A stretch of DNA of 64,000 nucleotides from JAYPUA01 sp038133845 (GTDB taxonomy: Bacteria; SAR324; NAC60-12), in the NCBI GenBank assembly GCA_038133845.1, contig JAYPUA010000008.1, forward strand, positions 32,526-96,525, written 5' to 3'. The position numbers and the translations under genes are program-made. Every line of letters begins with the position of its first letter. Position 1 is the first letter of the stretch. Positions 1 to 9,918 of the stretch are shown one piece after another. The notes beneath the pieces were generated by a model, which worked only from the letters and a program-made list of their open reading frames with translations, ran no database searches and was not told the origin of the DNA.

Positions 1-9
1 AGAATCGCT

Positions 10-996
10 TCACTCATCGCGCTGCGTCCCGGAGATGCGGTTTCTCGATTGATCGATCAGCACCGCGATGATGATCACCAGTCCGACGGCCAGGAACTGC
101 CAGAAGGGCTCCACGTCCACAAACACCAGCCCGAACTGAATCACGGCGATCACCAACGCCCCGATGACCGTTCCGATGATTGTTCCGGAGCCTCCGTAGA
201 AGCTGGCACCTCCGATGAAAACCGCGGCGATCGAGTCGAGCAACAGCGGCTCTCCCGCCTGAGCAGCCCCGGCAGAGAAACGGGCCGTGTAGACGATTCC
301 AGCCAGCCCGGCACATGCGGCAGAGAGCATGTAGATCCAGAGCGTGTGACGCTTAACGTTGATTCCTGCACGGATGGCCGATTCTCGATTCCCTCCGATC
401 GCATACGTGTACTGACCGAAGCGGGTCCGGGACAGCAGGTGATGGGCGAGCAGCACGACCACCACGGCGACAATGACCGGAGTCGGAATCAGACCAAACA
501 GTTTCCCGGTTCCCAGTTGGAACAGGATCGGGTTGTTGATCGGGACCGTGACCCCGTCTGCGACGATGAAGCCGGTTCCCCGAGCAACCCCGTACATCCC
601 AAGGGTCCCAATGAAGGGGGGGACCTTGAGGGTCGAGATCATCCAGCCGTTGATGTAGCCGGGGAGCATCGCTGCGAGCATGGTCACCCCCACGCCAACC
701 AGCAGGGCAAGGGCCGCGGTCTCTTCCCCAAACTGACGCATCACCGTGGCCAAGACCACCGCCGCCAGCCCCATGATGAAGCCGATTGACAGGTCGATGC
801 CTCCGGAGATGATCACAAACGTCACCCCGATGCCCAGCAGCAGCGGCGCTGCAGCAAAGACCAGGATGCTCTGAATGTTGAAGAGGTTGAAGATGAAGGA
901 GATGTCATAGGCCATCTGCGCCCACACCTCAAAGAACACTACCATCAGCGTGAGAAAAAGCCACGGCCAGATCGAGCCGATTACTCTCAGATTCAT
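10..996 (-). CDS. Sugar ABC transporter permease, ribose/RbsC type
   Basis: Inner-membrane permease of a ribose/xylose-type (CUT2) ABC importer, 328 aa. The protein is almost wholly hydrophobic, with about nine to ten membrane segments. It carries the family's glycine-rich signature near residues 262-285 (GGASFYGGSGTIIGT), typical of the BPD_transp_2 fold that passes sugars from the binding protein through the membrane. It lies 84 bases downstream of the binding-protein gene on the same strand, so the two form an operon. No ATPase gene is visible; it should lie off the left edge or elsewhere. The TGA stop is only 9 bases from the window edge. The substrate cannot be told from sequence; a pentose, a deoxyhexose such as rhamnose, or a sugar alcohol are all possible. 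Confidence 0.9.
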   Translation of the reverse strand: MNLRVIGSIWPWLFLTLMVVFFEVWAQMAYDISFIFNLFNIQSILVFAAAPLLLGIGVTFVIISGGIDLSIGFIMGLAAVVLATVMRQFGEETAALALLVGVGVTMLAAMLPGYINGWMISTLKVPPFIGTLGMYGVARGTGFIVADGVTVPINNPILFQLGTGKLFGLIPTPVIVAVVVVLLAHHLLSRTRFGQYTYAIGGNRESAIRAGINVKRHTLWIYMLSAACAGLAGIVYTARFSAGAAQAGEPLLLDSIAAVFIGGASFYGGSGTIIGTVIGALVIAVIQFGLVFVDVEPFWQFLAVGLVIIIAVLIDQSRNRISGTQRDE

Positions 997-1080
997 CAGG
1001 ATGCTTGTTGAGGTCAGGAAACAGGACCCATCGAAGGGGCTGGCAGGATCGCCAACCCCCCGAGGAGAGAACGTTGGGAC

Positions 1081-2070
1081 TCAGTCGGAGTAGACGTACT
1101 TGCGAATGTTGGGGTCGTTGATGTTGGACTTGTCCATCACGGTGAAGCCGGTCCCGATCGCAATCGGCACGGACTGTCCCTTGAGGACGGCATATGCGGT
1201 CATCACCCCGTAGTACCCGATCTCTGCCGGATGCTGGGCAATCGCCAGGTCGATCAGCCCACCGTTGATGTCATCCACAATCCGGGTCGGAGCATCAAAG
1301 GCGACGACCTTGATCTGACCGCTCTTCCCGAGAGCCTTCACCCCATCAGCCGCGCCGATGGCCGAGAACAGGTTGGCTCCGAAGACTCCGGCCAGGTCCG
1401 GATTTCGAGCGGCCACGGCCTGCAGTTGGGCTGCGGCCTTGTTCGCATCGTCGTCGTTGTACTGGGTGTTCAGCAAGGTGATCCCGGAGTATTTCTGAAT
1501 CTCCATCTTGAAGCCCTCTTCACGTTGATCTGTGGTGGAGATTCCGGGACGCACGTTGGAGACATACACCTTCCCCTTCTCTCCAATCGACTGGGCCAAT
1601 GCCCGAGCGGCCATGCGGCCTCCCAGCACATTGTCCGAGGCGATGTAGGACAATGGGAAGTCGCCCATTCCGGAGCCATCCTGGTACTGCCCGTCATCAA
1701 TGAAGGTGTCCACGGTAACAACCGGGATCCCCGCATCATGCGCAGCCTTGAGCGGAGCGATGAGCTGCTGCTTGTCGGTGGGAGCAATCAGGATCGCGTC
1801 CGGACGCTTGGCGATCACGGAGTTCAACACCGGAACCTGAAGGGTCGGGTTGAAATCCGGAGCCCCTTGGAACATCAGCTCCACGCCCAAGCCGTCGGCA
1901 GCCAGTTGGGCTCCCTTGCGCATGGTGATGTAGAACGCGTCGGTCGTCAGCCCCGGAATCAGGGCAATGGTGAGTTTCTTGGCGTGCGATCCTGCCTGGA
2001 CCGGTGCCGCAAGCGGGAGAATCATCGCGATTCCTGCCGCAAGCTTGGCGATTGACTTGATTAGCCTCAT
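1081..2070 (-). CDS. Periplasmic sugar-binding protein, RbsB type
   Basis: Solute-binding lipid-free periplasmic protein of the ribose-type ABC importer encoded downstream, 329 aa. The N-terminus is a clear signal peptide (basic MRLIKS, hydrophobic core, probable cleavage after APVQA near residue 26). The mature part follows the Peripla_BP_4 pattern: a first strand KKLTIALIPGL, then AILIAPTDKQQLIAPL near residue 95 and GIPVVTVDTF near residue 115, which in this family line the sugar pocket. First gene of the reverse-strand operon; an AGGGAG ribosome site lies 8 bases before the ATG. A promoter (2127-2154) and an inverted repeat (2100-2118) sit directly upstream, so sugar-responsive repression is likely. 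Specificity is unknown. Confidence 0.9.
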   Translation of the reverse strand: MRLIKSIAKLAAGIAMILPLAAPVQAGSHAKKLTIALIPGLTTDAFYITMRKGAQLAADGLGVELMFQGAPDFNPTLQVPVLNSVIAKRPDAILIAPTDKQQLIAPLKAAHDAGIPVVTVDTFIDDGQYQDGSGMGDFPLSYIASDNVLGGRMAARALAQSIGEKGKVYVSNVRPGISTTDQREEGFKMEIQKYSGITLLNTQYNDDDANKAAAQLQAVAARNPDLAGVFGANLFSAIGAADGVKALGKSGQIKVVAFDAPTRIVDDINGGLIDLAIAQHPAEIGYYGVMTAYAVLKGQSVPIAIGTGFTVMDKSNINDPNIRKYVYSD

Positions 2071-2099
2071 GTTCAGTCTCCCTAATGAGATTGTTACTT

Positions 2100-2118
2100 A
2101 TGCTCACCTGCTGAGCAT
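2100..2118. promoter_or_regulatory. Inverted repeat, candidate operator for the sugar ABC operon
   Basis: Perfect 7 bp arms ATGCTCA and TGAGCAT separated by 5 bases (CCTGC). It lies 30 bases before the binding-protein start and just downstream of the predicted -10 box, about +1 to +20, the classic position for a repressor site. Regulator family not identified. Confidence 0.45.
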
Positions 2119-2126
2119 TTGCCCAG

Positions 2127-2154
2127 ATCCTATCCCTTCCCGGAAGAGTGTCAA
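2127..2154 (-). promoter_or_regulatory. Sigma-70-like promoter for the sugar ABC operon
   Basis: On the reverse strand, TTGACA (2149-2154, consensus -35) is followed after 16 bases by TAGGAT (2127-2132, 4 of 6 matches to TATAAT). The transcript would start near 2120 and read into the binding-protein gene. Confidence 0.5.
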
Positions 2155-2362
2155 CCTAAAAAAACAAAATCGTGCAATTTGCTTTGAGCATTTTTTGGTT
2201 TGAACTCTCGCCTCCATTCTGCGATGTTTCACGTTTGCCAAAACTCTTGAAAGCCCCTTGCTTCGCATTCCGGAAACCGGGCCTCAGCGGGCTGAAGCTC
2301 GCGTCCGTGCGTTTTTCCCGGCAACGGGCCTTTGCTCTCACCCCCACATTTGAACAGACAGA

Positions 2363-3340
2363 ATGCAAAAGACTCTGGACGCCAAGCTGGAAAAAATTCG
2401 ACAAGGACGCTACCAACCCGCGGATTTCATCATTGCCGACGCCAAGGACGGAGACATGGGCAACGGGATCTTTGCGCCTGGGCCGCGCCCTGGAGATCTC
2501 AACCGGGCGAAGTCCTTTCCGGAGTACCTGGACGCCATGCGCGAGATGACGCGCAGTGGGGGGGTCGACATCATGCTGATGTCCGCCTCTGCCGCCGAGG
2601 AGTTAACCCGCGAGGGGCTCTTTGAGGAGTCGGCGGTCACCCCGGCGGTCCGCTTGAACGACACCTCCGACATCTGGGGCATGCGCCATGCGAGCTACAA
2701 GAGCCTCCCTGCCAGAAACTATCGGAGCGCCGACCTTGAGGAGGTGAACGAATTTGTCGACCTCGGGCTCTACTCCGTCACTTTTTCCAATGACCTGGAG
2801 CGCGATCTTGACACTCTCAACCAGTTCCAGAGCTTTCTGGAGGAGTGCTCCTTCTTCGACCTTCGCTACTTCCTCGAGGTCTTCAATCCGCAGTTTGACA
2901 TCGGCATCCCTGCAGAGAAGGTCCCGGAATACGTGAACGACTGCATCGTCCGCACGCTGGCCGGGCTGACCAGCCGGGACCGGCCGCTCTTTCTGAAGAT
3001 GCCTTTCAACGGAGCAAAGGCCATGGAGGAGTTGAGTTCCTACAATCCGGGGAAACTGATCGTTGGCGTGCTGGGAGGGGCGCAGGGGACCACGCGAGAC
3101 ACGTTCGAGTTGGTCCGTCAGAGCGAGCGTCATGGAGCACGGGTGGCCCTGTTCGGACGCAAGATCAACCTTGCGGAGGCGCCGCTCAAGCTCGTGGAAA
3201 TGATGCGTGCCGTGGTGGAAGGCCAGTTGGACAGCGACGAAGCGGTCCGGGCCTACCACGGACACCTGCAAGAGCAGGGAATCGCACCGTTGCGTCCGCT
3301 TGAGGATGACCTGCAGGTCACCGAACCCCTCCTGCAGTGA
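2363..3340 (+). CDS. Aldolase-like protein (DeoC/LacD superfamily, tentative)
   Basis: Soluble 325 aa protein, no signal peptide. I cannot name it with certainty. Its pattern resembles TIM-barrel class I aldolases of the DeoC/LacD/IolJ group: an N-terminal KSFPEYLDAM region, GVDIMLMSASAAEEL near residues 68-82, a strand FLKMPFNGAKAMEEL near residue 215 whose lysine could be the Schiff-base residue, then LIVGVLGGAQGTTRDTFEL near residue 235 and a last strand GARVALFGRKINLAE ending in a phosphate-binding-like loop. It is divergent from the sugar ABC operon, which supports a role in the same sugar pathway, such as cleavage of a phosphorylated sugar acid. Substrate unknown; a short hairpin follows 45 bases after its stop. 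Confidence 0.5.
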   Translation: MQKTLDAKLEKIRQGRYQPADFIIADAKDGDMGNGIFAPGPRPGDLNRAKSFPEYLDAMREMTRSGGVDIMLMSASAAEELTREGLFEESAVTPAVRLNDTSDIWGMRHASYKSLPARNYRSADLEEVNEFVDLGLYSVTFSNDLERDLDTLNQFQSFLEECSFFDLRYFLEVFNPQFDIGIPAEKVPEYVNDCIVRTLAGLTSRDRPLFLKMPFNGAKAMEELSSYNPGKLIVGVLGGAQGTTRDTFELVRQSERHGARVALFGRKINLAEAPLKLVEMMRAVVEGQLDSDEAVRAYHGHLQEQGIAPLRPLEDDLQVTEPLLQ

Positions 3341-3385
3341 CGCCTTGTTCTGGCGCTTTTGCCGCTGATCGGAGATAGTACTCTG

Positions 3386-3414
3386 GTGCCTCCCATCACC
3401 TATCCGGGAGGCAC
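3386..3414. terminator. Strong hairpin after the aldolase-like gene
   Basis: Perfect 9 bp arms GTGCCTCCC (3386-3394) and GGGAGGCAC (3406-3414) around an 11-base loop, followed by GCGTTT. It sits 45 bases after one stop and 56 bases before the next gene, so it may terminate the first transcript or structure the leader of the MFS gene. The U-tract is weak. Confidence 0.45.
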
Positions 3415-3470
3415 GCGTTTCCGGAGCATGAGTCTTCCGGTGTGACTCTCACTGTGCCACCCTCCAGTTG

Positions 3471-4667
3471 ATGACCAACGAGTTGGCCCCCAGCGTATCT
3501 CGCCGGGACTTCGGGCTGTTGATGTGGGCCACGCTTGTGGTCTTTGCGATCCTCTACACCCCACAGCCGCTCCTGCCCCTGCTTGCCCGGGAGTTTGCCG
3601 TGGAGCGTAGCCAGGCTGCGCTGCTGATGACTCTGGCAATGCTCCCCCTCGCCGTGGCCCCCCTGCTCTATGGGCACATCGTCGAGCGCTGGTCCGCACG
3701 GCGCGTCCTGCATCTGACATTGCTGCTGATGGTGGGGACGCAACTTCCCTTTCTGTTTTCCTCGGACCTGCACTGGATTCTGATCGGGCGCTTCCTTCAG
3801 GGGGCGCTGCTGCCCGCAGCCTTCACGGCCCTGATGACCTGGACAAGCAGCCTGGCCACGCCGGAGCGCATGCGGCAGGTGATGGGGACGTACATCGCAG
3901 TGACCATTGTGGGTGGATTCTCCGGAAGAGCCGTCACCGGGGTGTTGGCGGATCTGGTAGGATGGCGGGCCGGATTCTGGTTCTGGACGCTGGCGTTGCT
4001 GCTGGCCTGGCTTGGAGTCCAGTTCATTCCGAAGGATCCGGGGACACGGTTCAACAAGCTCCCGTGGAGTGAAATCGGCACGGTCTGGAGGCAGCCGACC
4101 TGCCGGCAGGCCTACCTGACCACGTTCATTCTCTTCGTCGGGTTTTCGGGGATTCTCAATGCTCTGCCCTTCCGGATGAAGGCACTGGAGCCCGAGGTCT
4201 CGGAGTCGGTGGTGGCGTTTGTCTATCTGGGGTACCTGATGGGCAGTCTGATCGCGCTCAACTCGGAGCGCATCTCGGTGTGGACGGGGAGCCCGCGTGG
4301 CAACGTGCTCCTTGGGCTAACGCTCTTCCTCGCAGGGGTCGGGCTCTTGCTGTGGCCTGCGATTTCCGGGGCCTATGCGGCGATGTTCGTCTTCTGCGCC
4401 GGGTTCTTTCTCACACACTCCACGCTCTCCGGAGTGGTCAACCTGCAGGCTCGCGGGAACCGGGGCGTGGTCAATGGGCTCTACCTGACGTTCTACTATG
4501 CGGGCGGGGCGACCGGATCCTACGTTCCGCTGCTGGTCTATCACCACTACGGCTGGCTGACGTTTCTGGCCCTGACCTCCGGCTGCGTCGGGCTGGCGTT
4601 GCTGCTGAACCGGGCTTCGGCCTCTGCGGAGTTGCCTCAGCCCGGAGTCGAGGTCAGAAGGGGTTGA
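3471..4667 (+). CDS. MFS transporter
   Basis: Major facilitator superfamily secondary carrier, 398 aa from the ATG at 3471 (a TTG codon lies one codon earlier). About twelve membrane segments can be drawn. Between helices 2 and 3 there is a loop PLLYGHIVERWSARRVLHL, the degenerate form of the MFS motif A (GxxxDRxGRR), and helix 1 carries YTPQPLLPLLAREFAV, seen in the CynX/YnfM-like arabinose and drug efflux group. Its last 14 bases overlap the tail of the convergent dehydrogenase gene. The location inside a sugar island suggests export or uptake of a sugar or sugar acid, but this is inference. Confidence 0.85.
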   Translation: MTNELAPSVSRRDFGLLMWATLVVFAILYTPQPLLPLLAREFAVERSQAALLMTLAMLPLAVAPLLYGHIVERWSARRVLHLTLLLMVGTQLPFLFSSDLHWILIGRFLQGALLPAAFTALMTWTSSLATPERMRQVMGTYIAVTIVGGFSGRAVTGVLADLVGWRAGFWFWTLALLLAWLGVQFIPKDPGTRFNKLPWSEIGTVWRQPTCRQAYLTTFILFVGFSGILNALPFRMKALEPEVSESVVAFVYLGYLMGSLIALNSERISVWTGSPRGNVLLGLTLFLAGVGLLLWPAISGAYAAMFVFCAGFFLTHSTLSGVVNLQARGNRGVVNGLYLTFYYAGGATGSYVPLLVYHHYGWLTFLALTSGCVGLALLLNRASASAELPQPGVEVRRG

Positions 4668-5598
4668 CCTGCGTGAGCAGGGGTCTCCCGGCGAAGTAGG
4701 CCTCCAGGTTGTCCAGCACCAGTTGTCCCATCCGCTGACGCGTCTCGACGGTCGCGCTGCCTTGGTGCGGTTGCAGGACTACATGCGGCATCCGGATCAG
4801 TTCCTCCGGAACGTGCGGTTCCCGGGCAAAGACGTCCAGTCCGGCGCCCCCCAACGTTCCGGACTCCAGGGCCTGGACCAAGGCATCTTCATCCACAACC
4901 GACCCCCGGGAGACGTTCACCAGGATCCCCTCCGGTCCCAAGGCCTCCAGCACCTCCCGGTTGACCAGGTTTTGGGTTGCCGGACCGCCCACACAGATGA
5001 TCACCAGGTAGTCCACCTCTCGGGCCATCTCCACAAGGCTGGGGTGGTAGCGGTAGGGCACGTCATCGCGCGCGTTGCGGTTGTGGTAGGAGACCTCCAG
5101 CCGGAAGGCCTCCGCACGGCGCGCGATCTCCAGACCGATCCGCCCCAGCCCCAGAATCCCCAGCTTCCGTCCGGAGACGTTGCGGGTCAGACGCATCCAC
5201 CCGGAAGGCCAGCGTCCCTCACGGACGTAGCGGTCTCCCTCCACCAATCCGCGAGAGGCAGCCAAGAGCAGCGCCAGGGCCAGATCGGCCACATCTTCAT
5301 TGAGCACCTCCGGAGTATTCGTCACCGCGACGCGCTGCTCGTTGGCTTGGTCGATGGCGATACCGTCGTACCCCACCCCAAAGCTGGAGACCAACCGCAG
5401 CCCGGGCAGCTGCTTCAGGAAGGACTCCGGGGCCCAGCCGGTGGTTGCCAGCGCCTGAACCTGAGCGAAAGGCTGGAGGTCTGCCTCGGCCGCCGCCTTG
5501 GGGCCTCCAAACTCATGCACCACATAGGCTTCATGCATTGCCTGGAGGATGGTCTCCGGGAACATCGCGTTGTTGACCAGCAGGATTTCGGGCTTCAT
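4654..5598 (-). CDS. D-2-hydroxyacid dehydrogenase (glyoxylate/hydroxypyruvate reductase type)
   Basis: NAD(P)-dependent cytosolic reductase of 2-keto acids, 314 aa. The Rossmann motif LGILGLGRIGLEIARR is near residues 145-160. The catalytic triad of the family is present: Arg in NVSRGSVVDEDAL (about 230), Glu in FAREPHVP (about 260) and His in QPHQGSATVETRQ (about 280; most relatives have PHIGSAT). Length matches the GhrB/GyaR group. It is the last gene of a reverse operon (AKR, Gfo/Idh, MDR, this gene); its ATG overlaps the upstream TGA as ATGA, with a GGAGG ribosome site. It probably reduces a keto acid arising from sugar breakdown. Confidence 0.88.
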   Translation of the reverse strand: MKPEILLVNNAMFPETILQAMHEAYVVHEFGGPKAAAEADLQPFAQVQALATTGWAPESFLKQLPGLRLVSSFGVGYDGIAIDQANEQRVAVTNTPEVLNEDVADLALALLLAASRGLVEGDRYVREGRWPSGWMRLTRNVSGRKLGILGLGRIGLEIARRAEAFRLEVSYHNRNARDDVPYRYHPSLVEMAREVDYLVIICVGGPATQNLVNREVLEALGPEGILVNVSRGSVVDEDALVQALESGTLGGAGLDVFAREPHVPEELIRMPHVVLQPHQGSATVETRQRMGQLVLDNLEAYFAGRPLLTQVNPF

Positions 5599-6614
5599 TT
5601 TGCCTCCGGAGAGATCCGGACGACGACCTTGCCAAAGTTCTTGCCGTTCAGCAGGTCGATCAGTCCCTGTGGAGCCTGCTCCAGCCCCTCGATCACGTGC
5701 TCCTGGAACTTGAGTTTTCCCTCATCGATCCACCCTCCCAGCGCCTCCAGGGCTTCGGTTTCCTGATCAGCAAAGTCCCAGACGATGAAGCCCCGGATAG
5801 TCAGTCGTTTGGTCAAGGCCGCCCGAAACATCAAGGGAGTGCGGTCCGGTCCGGCAGGAAGCTCGGTAGCGTTGTAGAAGGAGATCAGTCCGCAGACGGG
5901 GATTCGGGCAAAGTTGTTGAGCAGGGGAAACACGGCATCAAAGACCGCGCCGCCCACGTTCTCGAAGTAGACGTCCACGCCTTGGGGACACGCATTCTTG
6001 AGCTGCGCAGCCAAGTCGGGATCCCGGTGGTTGAGGCAGACATCAAACCCAAGCTCCTGCACCACGTAGTTGCACTTCTCTGCGGTCCCGGCGATGCCCA
6101 CCACCCGGCATCCCTGGATGCGGGCGAGTTGTCCCACCACAGCGCCCACGGCACCGGAGGCTGCGGCCACAACGACCGTCTCCCCGGGCTGTGGCCGGCC
6201 GATGTTCTTCATACCCGTGTAGGCCGTGACTCCCGGCATCCCCAGGACGCCCAAGGCCAGGGAGGGGCGAGTCAGGCTTGCCGGGAGCTTGCGACAACGA
6301 CTCCCCGAGATCACCGCGTGCGTCTGCCAGAGGCCACGCCCCATGACCCGATCTCCTGGCTGGAACTCCGGATGCCGGGATTCCAGTATGACCCCGACGG
6401 TCTCCCCCTCCATCACCTCACCCAGTTGAACCGGGGTCGCGTAGGACGGGCCATCGTTCATCCGACCACGCATGTACGGGTCCAGCGAGAGCCACTCGTT
6501 TTGGATCAGGAGGTCTCCCTCTCCCGGTTGTGGGAGGGCCTCCTCCACGCATTCGAAATTGGCCAGGGTCGGGGGCCCCTTGGGGCGAGAGGCCAGAACG
6601 ATCTTTTGGTTCAT
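5595..6614 (-). CDS. NADP-dependent zinc-free MDR oxidoreductase (CurA/LTB4DH type)
   Basis: Medium-chain reductase of the leukotriene B4 12-hydroxydehydrogenase/CurA family, 339 aa, which reduces activated C=C bonds or enals with NADPH. Family marks are visible: SLDPYMRGRMND near residue 47, GVTAYTGMKNIGRPQPGETVVVAAASGAVG spanning the NADP-binding turn near residues 130-160 (only part quoted as a guide is AASGAVGAVVGQLA), and VDVYFENVGG near residue 215. No zinc-ligand cysteines, as expected for this branch. AAAGGA ribosome site before the ATG; 39 bases downstream of the Gfo/Idh gene and overlapping the next gene by ATGA. A detoxifying or side-chain reducing role is likely. Confidence 0.88.
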   Translation of the reverse strand: MNQKIVLASRPKGPPTLANFECVEEALPQPGEGDLLIQNEWLSLDPYMRGRMNDGPSYATPVQLGEVMEGETVGVILESRHPEFQPGDRVMGRGLWQTHAVISGSRCRKLPASLTRPSLALGVLGMPGVTAYTGMKNIGRPQPGETVVVAAASGAVGAVVGQLARIQGCRVVGIAGTAEKCNYVVQELGFDVCLNHRDPDLAAQLKNACPQGVDVYFENVGGAVFDAVFPLLNNFARIPVCGLISFYNATELPAGPDRTPLMFRAALTKRLTIRGFIVWDFADQETEALEALGGWIDEGKLKFQEHVIEGLEQAPQGLIDLLNGKNFGKVVVRISPEAK

Positions 6615-6653
6615 GCGGTTCCTTTGAAACGTTGAGTGATGTTCCTGAAAAAC

Positions 6654-7943
6654 TCAGGAAGCGGTGGGGACCTGCGCCTCGGCCTGCTGACGGAACGCGG
6701 CCATGTCGATGACCTGATGCGCCAGCCGCGACTGCTCTGCAGCGAAGGCCATCAGGTGGCTTTCCAAGGATTCCCGGGCGGTCGTCAGCGCAGTCTGCGG
6801 ATTCCGCACGCCCTCCACGAAGGCTTTCATGATCCCGGCATCCCCGCCTCCGTGGCCGCTCTCTCCAGTGTCAAAGGGCACTCGCTCGACGGAGCCGGTG
6901 CGGTGGTCGTGGACCTCGATCATGCACTCCTCCTCCTTGTAGGTGAAGCGTGCCCGAAGGGTCGCCCGGGTTCCGTCGTAGCGCATGGTCCGGCTCTCCT
7001 CGTGCGAGTGTCCGTGCATGAAGAGCACTCCGGTTGCGCCGCTCTCAAACTCGAGGTTCACGGTCTGGTGGTCGACCACGTCGTTGTCACAGTGGAAGAC
7101 GCAGCGTCCGTAGGGTCCGGTCTCCAGGGCCTGGCGCAGGTTCTCCGGAGTGGGGTCCTCGGCAAGTACTGAAACCGGCCAGCCGGTGTTTCCGTCATCA
7201 CGGATGTAAAATCTCGGAGCGTTCCACTCGCAGGTCTCGGCATGGGGACATCCAGCCGTGCAGCGGTCCGGGGCTCCGGGAGGTGCGTTCTCCGAGCGGT
7301 AGTGCTTAAGCGCCCCAAAAGACTGCAGCCTACGGACCGGCCCCATGTTCCAGAAGAGCAGGTCCAGGTCATGACAGCACTTCGCCAGGATCATCGGACA
7401 CTCCAGGGCACTGTTGCGCCAGTTCCCCCGGACGAAGCTGTGAGCCATGTGCCAGAAGGAGACATTCTCCCGGTGCTCTACGGTGATGACCTCTCCGAGC
7501 CTGCCGGAGGCGAGGATCTCGTGAATCCGCGCAAAGAACCCGGTGTAGCGCAACACGTGACAGATCATCAGCAGGCGCCCTTGCTGTTCCGCGCGCTTCA
7601 CGAGCTGGACGTTGGTCCGCAACGCTGGGGTCATCGGCTTCTCCAACAACACATCGTAGCCTTGCTCCAGCGCCGGGAGCGTGGAGTCGAAGTGCATCCG
7701 GTCCAGGGAGCAGTTCAGCAGCACATCCGCCAAGCGGCCCTGAGCGTAAAGCTCCTCCCAGGTGCGGAAGCAATGCTCCGGAGAGATGCCGTGAGCCTTT
7801 GCGAAACGAGCACGGCGCTCCTCGTGAGGCTCCACCACAGCGGTGAAGCGCAATTGGTCCGGATGGTTCAGGGCATAGGGGCCATAGGCAAAGTGACCGC
7901 GGCTTCCGGCTCCCACCAAAACCGCCTCCAGGGGTGCAGACAT
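6654..7943 (-). CDS. Gfo/Idh/MocA family oxidoreductase with an inserted cysteine cluster
   Basis: NAD(P)-dependent sugar dehydrogenase-like protein, 429 aa from the ATG at 7943, which opens directly on the Rossmann turn (AVLVGAGSRGHFAYGPYA). An upstream in-frame extension to 8000 lacks similarity and was left out. The LLEKPM motif near residue 98 carries the lysine typical of the family, and HVLRYTGFFARIHEIL begins the substrate domain. Unusual is a cysteine-rich insertion near residues 228-242 (DRCTAGCPHAETCEW), which looks able to bind a metal. Second gene of the AKR-led reverse operon; gap of 95 bases to the AKR gene. Substrate unknown, probably a cyclitol, sugar or glycoside. Confidence 0.85.
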   Translation of the reverse strand: MSAPLEAVLVGAGSRGHFAYGPYALNHPDQLRFTAVVEPHEERRARFAKAHGISPEHCFRTWEELYAQGRLADVLLNCSLDRMHFDSTLPALEQGYDVLLEKPMTPALRTNVQLVKRAEQQGRLLMICHVLRYTGFFARIHEILASGRLGEVITVEHRENVSFWHMAHSFVRGNWRNSALECPMILAKCCHDLDLLFWNMGPVRRLQSFGALKHYRSENAPPGAPDRCTAGCPHAETCEWNAPRFYIRDDGNTGWPVSVLAEDPTPENLRQALETGPYGRCVFHCDNDVVDHQTVNLEFESGATGVLFMHGHSHEESRTMRYDGTRATLRARFTYKEEECMIEVHDHRTGSVERVPFDTGESGHGGGDAGIMKAFVEGVRNPQTALTTARESLESHLMAFAAEQSRLAHQVIDMAAFRQQAEAQVPTAS

Positions 7944-8038
7944 AAATCTTCTTGAGAAAAAGTTGAGAGTTGAGCAGCATCGCCAGCTCTTGGGGACCAT
8001 GATTCTGGCCGCTCAAGGGCTCGGCGAGAGGTATCGGG

Positions 8039-9019
<981 letters not shown>

Positions 9020-9366
9020 GGAATCCTCCCAAAATGCCTCATCAATCAACGCTGCCGCGCAACTGCAGGATGATGAATCAGATTGACTGCGAAAATAAAG
9101 CGGTTTTCCTCAAGAGCAGTGCTGCTCCAATGAGAGGACCCGCTCCAGCACCCCTGAAGGTCGCAGCCTCAAGCTCCCCCTTCGAGCCCGGATCACTCCG
9201 ACTCTGGCAGGGAGTTGCATGAGGAAGAAACGGTTTTGCTTGTTCATTGTCAACCTTTCCATCTACGTTGATGGAATCCAAACGCCCACACCAAGGTGGA
9301 CTTTTTCCGAGAAAGCCCTGGTGGACTGAGGGCCAACTCCCCAACTTGATACAGACGCACAGGCTC
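9020..9366. other. Intergenic region without a recognised gene
   Basis: 347 bases between the divergent AKR and TerB-like genes. It must hold both promoters, but I see no convincing -35/-10 pair. Short open frames here (for example into 9247) have no ribosome site or known similarity. Confidence 0.5.
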
Positions 9367-9918
9367 ATGGCTGAAGAATCTGAAGAATCGAACGAACAGA
9401 ACACATCTGCCGGCATCGACAATCCGGAAGGATTGACCAAGGAAGAGCTGGATGCACGCCTGCGAGAGCTTCCGTTCCAGGTGTTTCTCATGGTTGCCGG
9501 GGCCGACGGCACGGTGGACGAGATTGAGAGCGACCGCTTCTTCAAACTCATTGAAGAACGCAAGATCTGCCGTAGCCCTTACTCACGCTGGCTGTTCAGT
9601 GAAACCCGCAAGCGTTCAGGCCAGTTGGTGAAGGCCTACCAGGAGGGCAAGCTGACCGCCGACCTGAATCGAATTCACGAGACCTTGCGCTACGTCAACA
9701 TGCACATTCCGCAAAAGAATGCGCTGGCCTTCAATGAGGACCTGGAGCGCATGGCGATGGGAATTGCTCAGGCCTCCTCGGGCTTCTTTGCAGCCAAGTC
9801 TGTCAGCAAGAAGGAACGTGCTGCACTTTTGAGCTTTCATGAGATTGTGAAGACGGAATTGCAAGAAGCGCAGAAGATGCTTTTGGCAGAAATCAAGGAA
9901 GAGGAAAGCAAAAAATGA
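9367..9918 (+). CDS. TerB-like acidic protein, copy 1
   Basis: Small cytosolic helical protein, 183 aa from the ATG at 9367 (the open frame reaches back to 9247 but that part is not protein-like). It matches the TerB/DjlA-N pattern of an acidic turn after a hydrophobic helix: VFLMVAGADGTVDEIESDRF near residues 38-57, where the Asp and Glu residues resemble the metal-binding site of TerB. Then follows KICRSPYSRWLFSET. The N-terminus is rich in Glu and Asn and looks disordered; the C-terminus is charged (EIKEEESKK). The next gene starts inside its stop codon (ATGA) and is a clear paralogue. TerB proteins are tied to tellurite or stress responses, but function here is unknown. Confidence 0.6.
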   Translation: MAEESEESNEQNTSAGIDNPEGLTKEELDARLRELPFQVFLMVAGADGTVDEIESDRFFKLIEERKICRSPYSRWLFSETRKRSGQLVKAYQEGKLTADLNRIHETLRYVNMHIPQKNALAFNEDLERMAMGIAQASSGFFAAKSVSKKERAALLSFHEIVKTELQEAQKMLLAEIKEEESKK

